From assembly GCF_016908325.1 (NCBI RefSeq), contig NZ_JAFBDR010000001.1:306527-370526 (forward strand): DNA of 64,000 nucleotides, read 5' to 3'. Source of the stretch: Aquibacillus albus. GTDB taxonomy: Bacteria > Bacillota > Bacilli > Bacillales > Amphibacillaceae. The position numbers were made by a program, and so were the translations under genes. This document shows, in pieces, positions 28,820 through 39,289 of this stretch (position 1 is its first letter; each line of letters begins with the position of its first letter). The notes below the pieces were generated by a model. The model was not told the DNA's origin, searched no databases, and was given only the letters and a program-made list of their open reading frames with translations.

Positions 28820-29890
28820 ATGGACTGCGCCTATCTGAAACGTCTTTGTATCACTTATATTATTGGTTTTGTTGGTGGATGGTTATTTAGCATTGTACAA
28901 TTACCATTACCATGGATTCTCGGCCCCTTAACTGTATTACTCTTATGGAAAACTTTTATTCTTCGCTCCATTGAATCATCTTTGTCATTAAGAAAGATAA
29001 GCTTTACAATCATGGGAATTCAAATAGGAACTACGTTTACTTCAGCCACGTTAACTCATGTAATCCCATATCTTATCCCTTTTACGTTGTTAACAATCAT
29101 TATTATCGCTATAAGTCTAGTAAGTGCCTTTCTACTAACAAAATGGATACCTGTAGATGTAACTACTAGTATGTTAGGAAGTGTCCCTGGAGGACTTTCG
29201 GCAATTATTGCATTAAGTGATTCATTAGAAGGAAATACAGCACTGGTGACCATTTTACAAACCATACGATTAATTACAGTATTATTCACCGTACCATTTG
29301 CCGCGACTCATTTGTTTATTTCTGGTGAAGGTCCATCAGTCGCTTTTAGTACTCCGATGGAACAAGGACCTCTCTGGACCATTGTTGTTTATGTTGCAAT
29401 TTATTTTATAGCTTTAAGATTTCAATACAAAGTTCCTGCTGCACTTGTCATTGTACCAATGCTCGTTGTAGGTGCTGTCCAAATCATAGATTTACCATTA
29501 TTTGAGTTGCCCAATTACTGTTATATATGTGCACAAGTAGCAATTGGTGTACATTTAGGGGAATCTATTTCTATTCGTGACTTAACAAAAGCCGGTAAAT
29601 ATTGTCTGTATTATTTTGGATTAACACTATTGATTGTTTTGTTATCCTTTAGTTTTGGTTATATTTTTTCTGTTATTACAAATATAGATATAGCAACATC
29701 TATTTTAAGTTTTGCACCTGGAGGATTGATTGAGATGGCGGTAACTGCTCAATCTGTAAGGGGAGACCCCTCCATCGTTAGTTCTCTACAAATGATTCGG
29801 TTATTAACCATTGTACTAATTTTACCTATGGTTCTTAAGCTAATTATCGGAAAAATAAAGAGCTATCAAAAACAGCAAACCGGAAGTTGA
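28820..29890 (+). CDS. AbrB family membrane protein (putative transporter)
   Basis: 356 aa with about ten membrane helices in two repeats, each with a glycine/proline motif: GSVPGGLSAI and SFAPGGLIEMA. It matches the PF05145 family, often mislabelled as ammonia monooxygenase or AbrB regulator; substrate unknown. It follows the terC-like gene by 27 bp and is probably cotranscribed. Confidence 0.82.
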   Translation: MDCAYLKRLCITYIIGFVGGWLFSIVQLPLPWILGPLTVLLLWKTFILRSIESSLSLRKISFTIMGIQIGTTFTSATLTHVIPYLIPFTLLTIIIIAISLVSAFLLTKWIPVDVTTSMLGSVPGGLSAIIALSDSLEGNTALVTILQTIRLITVLFTVPFAATHLFISGEGPSVAFSTPMEQGPLWTIVVYVAIYFIALRFQYKVPAALVIVPMLVVGAVQIIDLPLFELPNYCYICAQVAIGVHLGESISIRDLTKAGKYCLYYFGLTLLIVLLSFSFGYIFSVITNIDIATSILSFAPGGLIEMAVTAQSVRGDPSIVSSLQMIRLLTIVLILPMVLKLIIGKIKSYQKQQTGS

Positions 29891-30014
29891 AGATAATTTT
29901 ATTATGTAAACTTTCGAGGTGAAGAGAAAGAAAAAGTTAAATATGATACAATAATAGAGAATAATTAATGAATCAAAAAAGAAAAATTCGTGAATATTTA
30001 AATAAGGAGCTGGT

Positions 30015-30224
30015 TTGCAGATGATTCATAAAAGTTGGGAGAAAAATCAAACCATTAAACACTTAAAATGTGTACATGCAGATGCAAAAAAGTTTGTCGT
30101 CGATACAATGCTTACTCCTGGAAAAACTTACGAAGTGAAAAATGAAACAGATGAATTTTATTTTATTATTGATAATTCTAATAGAGTTGCAGGTTTTAAA
30201 AAGGAATATTTTGAAGAAATTTAA
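30015..30224 (+). CDS. DUF6501-like small protein
   Basis: 69 aa; MIHKSWEKNQTIKHLKCVHADAKKF and YEVKNETDEFYFIIDNSNRVAGF look like DUF6501, function unknown. TTG 30015 is 5 bases after AAGGAG; ATG 30021 is the other candidate. A terminator follows. Confidence 0.6.
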   Translation: MQMIHKSWEKNQTIKHLKCVHADAKKFVVDTMLTPGKTYEVKNETDEFYFIIDNSNRVAGFKKEYFEEI

Positions 30225-30228
30225 CGTC

Positions 30229-30271
30229 GAAAAACTAACCAGACCTTGTTAGAGGATTGGTTAGTTTTTTA
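30229..30271 (+). terminator. terminator
   Basis: AAAAACTAACCAGA...GGATTGGTTAGTTTTTT hairpin with T-run. Confidence 0.75.
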
Positions 30272-30439
30272 AGACTTAAAATATCAACACTATCCTTTAT
30301 CATAGCCTAATGAAAAGGAGTTATTTACAAATTTTTAAGAATATTTGGTGAAAAAAAGGACAGAATGATAGAATAACACTTGACTTGTTACCTAATAACC
30401 TAAATAATTTTGTTAAAGCCAAGTTTAGGAGATGATAGA

Positions 30440-30997
30440 GTGAAACGACTATTCATGATTCGCCATTGTCATGCTGAGGGACAACATAAGGATTCACCAT
30501 TAACAAAACAAGGGATTAAACAATCAAAACGATTATCAAATTTTATTGAACAGTCCAGTTTTTTTATAGACCGAATTATTACGAGTCCTTACCTTCGGGC
30601 ACGAGAAAGTATTAAGCCTTATGCTGAAAACAATAATCTCTTGATTCAAATAGATCATCGTTTGCAAGAAAGATTATTGAGTGAGGCCCCAATAGACGAT
30701 TGGATGGATGTACTAGAGAAGTCTTTTTCAGATCGGGACTTTCGACTACCAGGTGGTGAATCTTCAAATGATGCTTTGTCTCGTTCAATCCAGGTAGTTA
30801 ATGAATTGATGCAAGATGAAAGTAGTGAAAATGCAGCAATTGTTACTCACGGAAATTTACTCGCAATTCTCCTAGGCGAATTTCAAGAAGACTTCGGATA
30901 TGAACATTGGAAAACAATTACTAATCCAGATGTATATATGATTGAAAAAAGTAATGCTGGTTTTACGGTTAAACGATTGTGGGACAATTCAATATAG
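30440..30997 (+). CDS. histidine phosphatase family protein
   Basis: 185-aa phosphoglycerate-mutase-like protein. RHCHAEG replaces the usual RHGxTxx; the phospho-accepting His is present in MIRHCHAEG and the second His in VTHGNLLAIL. GTG 30440 is chosen because TAGGAGATG lies 5 bases before; the longer frame from 30410 has no site. Substrate unknown. Confidence 0.82.
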   Translation: MKRLFMIRHCHAEGQHKDSPLTKQGIKQSKRLSNFIEQSSFFIDRIITSPYLRARESIKPYAENNNLLIQIDHRLQERLLSEAPIDDWMDVLEKSFSDRDFRLPGGESSNDALSRSIQVVNELMQDESSENAAIVTHGNLLAILLGEFQEDFGYEHWKTITNPDVYMIEKSNAGFTVKRLWDNSI

Positions 30998-31044
30998 ATC
31001 TATGATAGAGAAAATTTTATTTATAATATCATTTCCTAAAAGGC

Positions 31045-31079
31045 TGAAAAAATGAGTGCAACCTGCACTCATTTTTTCA
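31045..31079 (+). terminator. terminator
   Basis: GAAAAAATGAGTGCA / TGCACTCATTTTTTC hairpin. Confidence 0.8.
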
Positions 31080-31280
31080 ATACTTATTAAAAATTTGCTA
31101 ATTAATGAATTATTTAACTAGATAAGGATTTAATTTTTACGCTTTTAAATGGATTAATTACACATAATAAACGGTAAATAATGAAAAATCCTTTTCTATA
31201 AAGGAATAAATAAGCTATAATGTTACATGATGCATTAATACTAGAAATTAATGGTATATAAAATAAAGGAGGAATTTTTC

Positions 31281-31520
31281 TTGGCTTTCGTAATAACTTC
31301 ACCCTGTAAAGAAGAAAAAGCAGGGGAATGTGTAGAGGTTTGCCCGGTAGATTGTATAGAAGAAGGAAAAGATATGTTTTATATCGATCCTGACATATGT
31401 ATTGATTGTGGTGCGTGTGAAGCAGTTTGCCCTGTTGAGGCAATTCATATGGAAGATGAAGTACCTGACGATGAGCATGAATATATTGCTTTAAATCGTA
31501 AGTTTTTTGAAGAAAATTAA
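31281..31520 (+). CDS. fer: ferredoxin
   Basis: 79-aa bacterial-type ferredoxin with cysteines for two clusters: CKEEKAGECVEVCPVDC and CIDCGACEAVCPVEA, like the Bacillus 7Fe/8Fe ferredoxins. It carries electrons in the cytoplasm. The start is TTG 31281, 7 bases after AGGAGG; the frame from 31251 is too long. Confidence 0.93.
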   Translation: MAFVITSPCKEEKAGECVEVCPVDCIEEGKDMFYIDPDICIDCGACEAVCPVEAIHMEDEVPDDEHEYIALNRKFFEEN

Positions 31521-31543
31521 AGAATTTAGAGTCGTTATCCTTT

Positions 31544-31578
31544 TTAGCCGCTAATGAAGACATTAGCGGCTTTTTAAA
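31544..31578 (+). terminator. terminator after ferredoxin
   Basis: AGCCGCTAATG AAGA CATTAGCGGCT followed by TTTT. Confidence 0.85.
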
Positions 31579-31604
31579 GGCTATGGGCGTTTGGCCTTTC
31601 TTAA

Positions 31605-31877
31605 TTATACGATATCAAACGAGCTATAATCCTTTATATCAGAATAAGTGGTAATCTGAACATTATCAATTGTTATAAAACGTCTCGGTCCTTTTTTAAT
31701 CATTTCTATAAATTGGTCAACCTTTTTGGAGTCGCCTTCAGCTTCTACTTCAACCGTACCATCCGACAGATTTCTTACCCATCCATATACCCCGATTTCT
31801 TTCGCTCGTTGTTGTGTAGTGTATCTAAACCCAACACCTTGAACAAGTCCACTTACAATCATATGTACTCTATACAT
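31605..31877 (-). CDS. acyP: acylphosphatase
   Basis: 90-aa small hydrolase of acyl phosphates. VQGVGFRYTTQQRAKEIG holds the catalytic Arg and GWVRNLSDGTVEVEAEG the catalytic Asn. ATG 31877 is fixed by GGAGGTGATAGT; the longer frame from 31928 is not needed. Confidence 0.93.
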   Translation of the reverse strand: MYRVHMIVSGLVQGVGFRYTTQQRAKEIGVYGWVRNLSDGTVEVEAEGDSKKVDQFIEMIKKGPRRFITIDNVQITTYSDIKDYSSFDIV

Positions 31878-32032
31878 ACTATCACCTCCACATCGGATTC
31901 TAGAGCCTTTAAGCCTATCGTAACACATAGAAACTGAATAGATTAACGATAATCCATATACATGAAAATAGTTTTTTGTGAAAAAATAAACGGAAAGTAC
32001 GTGTACCTATAAAAGTTTACAGGAGGATAGTT

Positions 32033-33583
32033 ATGGCAAATAACAATGAAAAGAACTATACTGTTCCAACTTATCCAGAGCCCTATTGGAGAGAGTCTAT
32101 ACATATACCTGAATTTCCTAAATTAGAAGAAAGCATACATGCTGATATCGGAATCGTTGGCGGTGGGATTACTGGCATTACTACTGCCTATTTATTGGTC
32201 AAAGCAGGGCTTAAGGTTGCACTGATCGATGCTGGACGTTTATTAAATGGTACTACCGGTCATACTACAGCGAAAGTAACAGCTCAGCACGGACTTATTT
32301 ATGACGAATTGATACAACATATTGGTGAAGAAAAGGCAAAGCTTTATTACGAGGCATGCACAGAAGCGATGGATTTTATTCAAGAACGAATCAACGAGCA
32401 TAACATCTCGTGTGACTTTTCTATAGAAGATGCTTATGTTTATACAAATTCTGATCGCTACATTAGCAAAATAGAAAGTGAAAAAAAAGCTTACGACAAA
32501 CTCGGAATTAAAGGTGAAATTACAAAAGAAATCCCGTTTGATATTCCGATTAAGTCAGCAATTGTAATGAAAAATCAAGCTCAGTTTCATCCTTTGAAAT
32601 ATTTAAAGACTTTGGTTGATTACATGAAAGAAAATGGTGGACTGATTTATGAGAACACTACCGCAATCGATGTCGCTAATGGTGATCATCCGAATATCTT
32701 GACGAGAGAGGGATATCGAATTACCTGTGACCGAGTAGTTGCTGCTTCTCATTATCCATTCTATGGAGGAGAAGGTTATTACTTTTCGAGAATGTATCCT
32801 GAGCGTTCTTATATCATTGCAATAGACACTGACAAAAAATTTCCAGGCGGAATGTATATTAATGCAGAAGATCCAACTAGATCGATTCGTTCTACTACAT
32901 TGAATGGGAAGGAGTTATGGTTAATTGGTGGCGATAACCATAAAACTGGTCAAGGGAAATCAACGATTGAGCATTACGAGGCGCTGGAACAATTTGCAAA
33001 TGAAACATTTGGCATTAAAAATTACCAATATCGTTGGTCTGCACAAGATTTAACCACGTTGGATAAGGTACCCTTTATCGGACAAGTAACCGAAGATCAA
33101 CCTGAAGTATTAATAGCAACTGGATTTAGAAAGTGGGGAATGACGAACGGAACGATAGCCGCAAAATTGCTTGCTGATATTATCACATCGAAAGAAAACA
33201 AGTATCGTTCTTTATATTCACCTTCTCGGTTTCATGCAGATCCAGATATTAAAAAATTTTCTAGTATAAACGCTGATGTTGCCAAACACCTTATCAAAGG
33301 AAAGCTTGAATATACGACTGCAAACATAGATGATGTGAATAGAGATGAAGCGAAAGTAGTACGAATTAATGGAAGAAGAGCAGGTGTTTATCGAGATAAT
33401 AATGGCGAACCTCATATTGTTGATACGACTTGTACACATATGGGTTGTGAAGTGAATTGGAACGCGGGAGATCGTACTTGGGATTGTCCTTGCCACGGGT
33501 CAAGATTTAATATAAACGGGGAAGTAGTTGAGGGGCCGGCTCAACAGCCTTTAAAAAAATATAACAATGAATATTTTGCATAG
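32033..33583 (+). CDS. FAD-dependent oxidoreductase with C-terminal Rieske domain (YhfW type)
   Basis: 516 aa. Residues about 35-400 are a DAO-type FAD fold (ADIGIVGGGITGITTAYLL). Residues about 430-510 are a Rieske [2Fe-2S] domain with CTHMGC and CPCHGSRF. This pairing matches YhfW of Bacillus; substrate unknown. AGGAGGATAGTT precedes the ATG. It lies 17 bp before an alpha/beta hydrolase. Confidence 0.88.
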   Translation: MANNNEKNYTVPTYPEPYWRESIHIPEFPKLEESIHADIGIVGGGITGITTAYLLVKAGLKVALIDAGRLLNGTTGHTTAKVTAQHGLIYDELIQHIGEEKAKLYYEACTEAMDFIQERINEHNISCDFSIEDAYVYTNSDRYISKIESEKKAYDKLGIKGEITKEIPFDIPIKSAIVMKNQAQFHPLKYLKTLVDYMKENGGLIYENTTAIDVANGDHPNILTREGYRITCDRVVAASHYPFYGGEGYYFSRMYPERSYIIAIDTDKKFPGGMYINAEDPTRSIRSTTLNGKELWLIGGDNHKTGQGKSTIEHYEALEQFANETFGIKNYQYRWSAQDLTTLDKVPFIGQVTEDQPEVLIATGFRKWGMTNGTIAAKLLADIITSKENKYRSLYSPSRFHADPDIKKFSSINADVAKHLIKGKLEYTTANIDDVNRDEAKVVRINGRRAGVYRDNNGEPHIVDTTCTHMGCEVNWNAGDRTWDCPCHGSRFNINGEVVEGPAQQPLKKYNNEYFA

Positions 33584-33600
33584 CATTGAAAGGAGAAAAC

Positions 33601-34377
33601 ATGCAATATATCGAACGCACCGATGGAATCACATACTATGAAATATATGGTGAAGGTCTTCCAATTATTTTTATTCATCCACCAGGTATGGGTAAAATTA
33701 CATTTGAATACCAAAAGCGATTAGCAAATCGTTTTAAAATAATCTTACCTGACTTAAGTGGACATGGAGATTCTACACCATCTCGTAACCATACTAGTAT
33801 TATAAAGCAATTTGTTGATGAGCTATCAATGATTATAGACAACGAGCAATTGGATGAGGCGATCATATGTGGTTATTCAGCTGGAGGTATGATTGCTCAA
33901 GAGTTTGCATTCACCTATCCAAATAAAACAAAAGCAATTCTTTTATCCGGTGGCTATCCAAAGGTAGCCACTAATGGATTGAAAGTAGAGTACAAATTAG
34001 GAATGAGTTTATTAAAAGCTTCCCCTGAATCCCTTGCTAATGTCTTAGCTTTTAGTCATGCTAAAAGGACAGTATATCGTAAAGCATTATTTGAGCATAT
34101 TTGCAAAAGTGATGTAAGTAACTGGCTAGAGTTTTATGAAGAAACGCTGTACTACGATTGTGTGCAGAAACTACAAAGTGTGAAGTCACCATTATTAACC
34201 GTGTATGGCCAGCAAGCTTTTTGGATAAACAAACACAAAAAATACTATCATTCCTGTCCTGATGCAGAAATTGCAATTGTAAGAAATTCACTCCATCAAG
34301 TTCCTACAAAGAAATGGCAAGCATTCAATCATGTCATCAATAATTTTATACAAAGTAAGTTTGTAAATGAAATGTAA
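33601..34377 (+). CDS. alpha/beta hydrolase
   Basis: 258 aa from ATG 33601, after AAAGGAG. The oxyanion segment FIHPPGMGK, nucleophile elbow GYSAGGMIAQ and late catalytic His (NSLHQVPTKKW) are visible. It is cotranscribed with the Rieske oxidoreductase; substrate cannot be told. Confidence 0.85.
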   Translation: MQYIERTDGITYYEIYGEGLPIIFIHPPGMGKITFEYQKRLANRFKIILPDLSGHGDSTPSRNHTSIIKQFVDELSMIIDNEQLDEAIICGYSAGGMIAQEFAFTYPNKTKAILLSGGYPKVATNGLKVEYKLGMSLLKASPESLANVLAFSHAKRTVYRKALFEHICKSDVSNWLEFYEETLYYDCVQKLQSVKSPLLTVYGQQAFWINKHKKYYHSCPDAEIAIVRNSLHQVPTKKWQAFNHVINNFIQSKFVNEM

Positions 34378-34589
34378 AATGTATATAAAAAATAAACCAT
34401 TATAATTTCTTTATAATGGAATATATTTTATAATAATTTAGAAGAACGTGTTGAAAGAGTGGAACCAAACTTATTAACAGATGATGTTTTAAAGGTATCT
34501 GAATTCCAATATTAAATGATAAAGAAAAAGTTATAAAGGAAAATGTCATGCCATCAATTTCGTGGAAGTAGAAAAGGAGCACTTTCGTT
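34378..34589. other. spacer with no recognised gene
   Basis: About 210 AT-rich bases before the glycosyltransferase; a short open stretch here lacks a start and ribosome binding site. Confidence 0.4.
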
Positions 34590-35729
34590 TTGAAAATACT
34601 AATTATTACAGAAACTTTTTTGCCATCAACTGATGGAGTAGTAACCCGTTTGACACAATCAATTTGCTATTTACGTAAAAACAAGCATGAAGTAGTCGTG
34701 ATTGCGCCTGACTTAGGAGTATATGAATATGAAGGAGCAGTGATTGAAGGGGTCAAAGCAACAACGTTACCCTTTTATCGTTATCGGCCGTTTTCTTTGC
34801 CACAAACGAAGGTAAAGGAAATAATAGAAAAACACCAGCCTGATCTTATTCATGTTGTTAATCCTGCTATACTAGGGGCTTCAGGTGTTTATTATGCAGA
34901 AAAGTTAGGATATCCATTAATTGCGTCGTATCACACACATGTTCCAAAATATTTTGACTATTATCATTTAAAACTACTAAAGCCTTTGTGTTGGAGTTAT
35001 TTCCGGAAGTTACACAATAAAGCTGACTTAAACCTTTGTACTTCTGAAGCGGTTCAAAAAGAATTGTTAAATAAAAATTTCTTTAATGTACATGTTTGGC
35101 AACGAGGTGTAGATGTCAATAAATATCATCCAGATCATTATAGTAGTGAAATGAGAGAACGTCTTTCCAAAGGAAACAAGGATAAAAAATTGCTTTTATT
35201 TGTGGGACGATTAGCGGCAGAAAAAGAAATCCATAAACTACATCCGTTACTAAAAGAAAGAGATGATATTCATCTTGCAATTGTTGGTGATGGACCAGAA
35301 AGAGACAGCTTAGAAGAAATCTTTCTGGATACTAATACTACGTTTACTGGCTTTTTACATGGGCAAGAATTAGCGTCTGCGTTTGCTTCTGCTGATGCTA
35401 TGGTGTTTCCATCTACAACAGAGACACTCGGGCTTGTAATTTTAGAATCAATGGCGTCAGGATTACCTGTAATTGCAGCAAAAAGTGAACCAACGATGGA
35501 ACAAATTGAGGAGGGTAAAACAGGGATTTTGTATGAAAATGAAGATGTTAGAAGTATGAATTTAGCAATTGAACAATTATATAATAAAAATCTTTTCAAT
35601 CAAATGAAAATAAATGCAAGGAATGAAGCTGAAAGATATAGCTGGGCAAGACCTTCACGACAGCTCATTGATTTTTACGAAATGACATTATCACTTAATG
35701 ACGCAAGTGTTGTAATGGATCACGGCTGA
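34590..35729 (+). CDS. glycosyltransferase family 4
   Basis: 379-aa GT-B enzyme. The N-terminal domain begins MKILIITETFLPSTDGVVTR; the C-terminal donor domain has FVGRLAAEKE and the E-x7-E motif in PSTTETLGLVILESMASG. Closest in style to lipid glycosyltransferases of the PimB/SQD2/MgtA sort, so a glycolipid product is possible. Start TTG 34590 follows AAAAGGAGC. Confidence 0.83.
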   Translation: MKILIITETFLPSTDGVVTRLTQSICYLRKNKHEVVVIAPDLGVYEYEGAVIEGVKATTLPFYRYRPFSLPQTKVKEIIEKHQPDLIHVVNPAILGASGVYYAEKLGYPLIASYHTHVPKYFDYYHLKLLKPLCWSYFRKLHNKADLNLCTSEAVQKELLNKNFFNVHVWQRGVDVNKYHPDHYSSEMRERLSKGNKDKKLLLFVGRLAAEKEIHKLHPLLKERDDIHLAIVGDGPERDSLEEIFLDTNTTFTGFLHGQELASAFASADAMVFPSTTETLGLVILESMASGLPVIAAKSEPTMEQIEEGKTGILYENEDVRSMNLAIEQLYNKNLFNQMKINARNEAERYSWARPSRQLIDFYEMTLSLNDASVVMDHG

Positions 35730-35802
35730 TAACTGTTAACATTATGGCGCGTCATCATGCCAAAAAACAATTTTGTACATAACAAAAGAAAAAATGACAG
35801 AC

Positions 35803-35849
35803 GAAAAAAGAGTTGAAAGATCAATTGGATCAACAACTCTTTTTTTATT
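35803..35849. terminator. bidirectional terminator
   Basis: AAAAAAGAGTTGAAAGATC / GATCAACAACTCTTTTTTT between convergent genes. Confidence 0.8.
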
Positions 35850-35861
35850 AATTTTCCCTTG

Positions 35862-37277
35862 CTAAAATTTTTGAATCCGGAAGTTGTCTGCAAGTACAAG
35901 CCAATTCTGCGGGAATGGATTTCCTAGAACCCAATAGCTTACTCCCCGTAAATTTAACGCTTTTACCAAATCATACTTTGCTTGCACACTTCGAGCGTCT
36001 TCAAACCAAACGACATGCTCTTTCCCTTGTTCATCATAGTAATGATAGAAGGGTGACTGTGCTTTTTCATCAAATTGTATGGAAACTCCATATTGAGCAG
36101 CCCGTTCAACAGCTGTTTGTGGACTTAATGTTCGAGCCCAAGGACCACCTTCTACATATGGTAGTGTCCAATCATAGCCATACAAAGGCATACCCATCAC
36201 AATTTTATTACTTGGTATTTCAGTAAGAGCATATTCAATTACCTGTCGTACTTCATTAATCGGAGCTACTGCCATCGGTGGACCACCAGACCATCCCCAC
36301 TCATAGGTCATGATGACGACAAAGTCGACGATTTCCCCATGGGCAGCATAATCGTGGGCTTCATATAACAGCCCTTGTTGTTCAGCGGAGTATTTTGGTG
36401 CCACTGCAGTAGACACTGAATAACCTAATGGATGTAGACGATTAACTACTTGTCGTAAAAATGCGTTATAGTTCTCTCTATCCTGTGGATATATATATTC
36501 AAAATCAATATTTAGTCCAATATATCCTTTTTCTTGCATAATTTGTACGATGTTATTTAACAATTTTTCTTTAACAGATGGGTTAATAAAAATTTCGTGT
36601 GCAAGATCTGAGCTAAATTCACCCTCTATAAAATTGGTTAAAACCATTAGGGGTGCTACATTTTCAACCTTTGCAACATTCAATAACTCTGTATCATTTA
36701 GATTTCGTACTGATCCATCAGCTTTCACTTGATAACTAAATGGGCTAATATAAGTTAAATAGTCACCAATCTCTCTTACTATTTGCTGACCACTTTCATT
36801 CAATCTTGTGATATATGCATTTACTTCGATAAGCGGCTTCGTTTTTTCTGGAATAATCAGTCGTTGTCCGGGATAAATCTGTGATGGATCAGCAATTCGA
36901 TTTACACGAACTATTTCTTGGATTGGAACGCCATATTTTATAGAAATAGCCCAAAGTGTTTCACCAGCTTTTAAAATGTGAAAGTCAGACGGGATTTTTA
37001 ATCGTTGTCCAATGTAAATTAAATTAGGATCTTCTATTTGATTTTCATTAATAATAGACTCGATTGTTACCCCATATCCCTGGGCAATACTCCACAATGA
37101 TTCACCAGGTTGAATGATATGATATCGAGCAGATTCTGGTATTACTAACGATTGTCCTATGACCAGTTGGTTAGGATTGGTTATTTGATTTGCAGCGATA
37201 ACTTGATCCATGGCCACTCCATATCTTTGAGAAATCCTCCATAAGGTATCTCCTGATTGTACCACGTGAATATACAT
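35862..37277 (-). CDS. LysM-GH18 spore-type peptidoglycan hydrolase
   Basis: 471 aa from ATG 37277. Three LysM domains (about residues 1-45, 50-95, 97-142, each with a GDTLWRIS- or GESLWSIA-like motif) precede a GH18 domain with the catalytic IGLNIDFEYI. The arrangement matches YaaH/YdhD/YvbX-like proteins, where N-acetylglucosaminidases act on spore cortex (family knowledge). No signal peptide, as in spore-coat-targeted members. Confidence 0.88.
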   Translation of the reverse strand: MYIHVVQSGDTLWRISQRYGVAMDQVIAANQITNPNQLVIGQSLVIPESARYHIIQPGESLWSIAQGYGVTIESIINENQIEDPNLIYIGQRLKIPSDFHILKAGETLWAISIKYGVPIQEIVRVNRIADPSQIYPGQRLIIPEKTKPLIEVNAYITRLNESGQQIVREIGDYLTYISPFSYQVKADGSVRNLNDTELLNVAKVENVAPLMVLTNFIEGEFSSDLAHEIFINPSVKEKLLNNIVQIMQEKGYIGLNIDFEYIYPQDRENYNAFLRQVVNRLHPLGYSVSTAVAPKYSAEQQGLLYEAHDYAAHGEIVDFVVIMTYEWGWSGGPPMAVAPINEVRQVIEYALTEIPSNKIVMGMPLYGYDWTLPYVEGGPWARTLSPQTAVERAAQYGVSIQFDEKAQSPFYHYYDEQGKEHVVWFEDARSVQAKYDLVKALNLRGVSYWVLGNPFPQNWLVLADNFRIQKF

Positions 37278-37286
37278 AGAGGTCAT

Positions 37287-37582
37287 CCTTTCTCAGTTAG
37301 GTTATCTCAAGATAAAAGATGTAAAGATTTATTAATACTTAATAAATGTATGTTATTAAAAGAGTTGATATGCGTGTTATATAAGCATAGTCTCATGAAA
37401 CAATATGTACTTATCATACATGGACTAATTTGCAAATTTAGCAAGAGATTGTTCTTTTTTAATGCAAGTTTTGGGTATATATTACACGTTAAGATGGTAA
37501 AGTATATGAGATAGAAGCGTTAGGAAACAACTGATGCCCAGAGTGAAGGAATACTTTTACCAGGAAAGGAGTGTAAGAACAA
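37287..37582. other. divergent intergenic region
   Basis: About 300 AT-rich bases between divergent genes, expected to hold both promoters. A 37257-37514 open frame on the plus strand overlaps the hydrolase start and looks spurious. No operator is evident. Confidence 0.4.
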
Positions 37583-38302
37583 ATGCAGCAAAAATATAAA
37601 GCAAAATTACGGAAAAAACAAACGATAGCGAATGACACAATGGCCTTTTATTGGGAAAAGCCACATGGGTTTACATATAAAGCTGGACAATATTGTACTA
37701 TGACCCTAATTAACCCAAAATTAACTGACGAGGAAGGCAAAGAACGTGCTTTATCAATAGCAACCGCTCCATATGAAGAAGCTGTTATGACGGCCACTCG
37801 TATATCCGATTCGGCTTTTAAACAGATGCTGGAAGAATTCACGCCTGGTACAGAGGTGGAATTTGATGAGCCCCGCGGAGAGTTTACTTTGCACCATGAT
37901 GAAACTACACCGGCTGTATTTATAATCGGAGGTATCGGCATTACACCGGTACGGAGCATTATTGCTCAGGCTACAAATGAACAGTTTCCCCACAATCTCA
38001 TCTTATTGTATTCGAACAAAAAGCCTCAAGATGCGGCGTTCATGGAGGATTTAAAGGGATTTGAAGAAAAGAACTCCAACTTTTTGTTTGTCCCCGTAAT
38101 GACGAATACCGAACCCAATGAATGGACTGGAGAAAGAGGTTTGATTGACACTGATATGATCCAAAAATATGTATCAGATATTAGCGCTCCGATATACTAT
38201 CTCTGCGGTCCTCCTAAAATGGTCAAAGATATGCATCAGTTGCTCGTTGAAATGGGAGTTGATGAAAACAACATCCGGGTAGAAGAATTTTCGGGTTATT
38301 AA
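37583..38302 (+). CDS. FAD-binding ferredoxin reductase-like oxidoreductase
   Basis: 239 aa. FAD domain with the pattern YKAGQYCTMTL, then an NAD(P)-binding domain with FIIGGIGITPVRSII and YYLCGPPKMVKDM. It lacks its own iron-sulfur domain, so it should work with a separate electron carrier. GGAAAGGAGTG precedes the ATG. Confidence 0.87.
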   Translation: MQQKYKAKLRKKQTIANDTMAFYWEKPHGFTYKAGQYCTMTLINPKLTDEEGKERALSIATAPYEEAVMTATRISDSAFKQMLEEFTPGTEVEFDEPRGEFTLHHDETTPAVFIIGGIGITPVRSIIAQATNEQFPHNLILLYSNKKPQDAAFMEDLKGFEEKNSNFLFVPVMTNTEPNEWTGERGLIDTDMIQKYVSDISAPIYYLCGPPKMVKDMHQLLVEMGVDENNIRVEEFSGY

Positions 38303-38674
38303 ATATAAACAATCATTTCCTATATTTATAAGAAATTTAGTGCACAAATCAATGTAATAGTGTTACCTGTATTTGGGTAAGTAGATGTGAATAGACTTGG
38401 AATTATTAGTTGTGCATAGACAACTTAAAACATTACTATCGGTGTCTACCTATATAAAAAGAAGTAACCCCCACGACCAATGGATAACGATTACTTCTCT
38501 TGATAAAATAACAAACATTAGGTTAACCGATTATTATGCGCTATTGTAGTTACGTTGCCGAGTGGTTGCTGCCACTCGGCTTTCCTCAATTTAATTATTA
38601 CTATTTCAGTCAAACTAAGGCTAAATATCACAGTAAACTAAGAGGTCCATGTGGAACCTGTCGCCTTAGCATCC
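38303..38674. other. gene-free spacer with two hairpins
   Basis: Holds AGAAGTAA...TTACTTCT (38460-38500) and the stronger TTGCCGAGTGG TTGCTG CCACTCGGC TTT (38554-38585), likely terminators. No supported gene seen. Confidence 0.6.
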
Positions 38675-39043
38675 TTATCTTTCCACAAGTTCCAGCTTCT
38701 CACCATTCGGACCTTCGAAAAACGCTATCTTCACTGTACCATTTAAAATGATTCGAGGTTCTTCATCTACTAATTTGATACCCGCTTCTTTAAAGCGTGC
38801 GAGTTCAGCTTCAATGTTTTTAACAGTAAAGGCCAAGTGGTTCACGATTCCTTCGTTTTCAAATGGTCTGCCGTAGACAAGTTCTACCTCTACGCTTGGC
38901 TGTTCTGGAAAAAATAAAAAGGCAAGCTCAATCGTGTCATTTAACCATTCTCTATTTCTTAATTCTAAACCGAGGATATTTTGATAGAACGCTAAAGATT
39001 CGTCCATGTCATTGACCATAATCCCCACATGTTCCATTTTCAT
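38675..39043 (-). CDS. VOC family protein (glyoxalase-like)
   Basis: 122-aa vicinal-oxygen-chelate protein with the two beta-alpha-beta modules: MEHVGIMVNDMDESLAFYQNILGL and VNHLAFTVKNIEAELARFKE. Metal-ligand His and Glu positions are present (EHVGI, EVELV, NHLAF, GEKLELV). Substrate unknown; AGGAGGAATGC precedes the ATG. Confidence 0.85.
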   Translation of the reverse strand: MKMEHVGIMVNDMDESLAFYQNILGLELRNREWLNDTIELAFLFFPEQPSVEVELVYGRPFENEGIVNHLAFTVKNIEAELARFKEAGIKLVDEEPRIILNGTVKIAFFEGPNGEKLELVER

Positions 39044-39289
39044 AATGCATTCCTCCTGACAGAGAATATTATGTATTGTACTATTTTATATTATAGTCTG
39101 TATTTAACTGTTTTGATAGTGAAAAATCAGTTTATAAGTAAAACGAAGGCTTATCGCCAATAGGACATGCACTTTAGAGTACAAGGGCTTCGAAGAAAGT
39201 AAATAGCACTTTCAAGGAATCTCTTTAACGATAAGCCAAGCTTTCTAGTTATATTTAAAATTCAAATAAAATAGTTGATTAACTCCCAC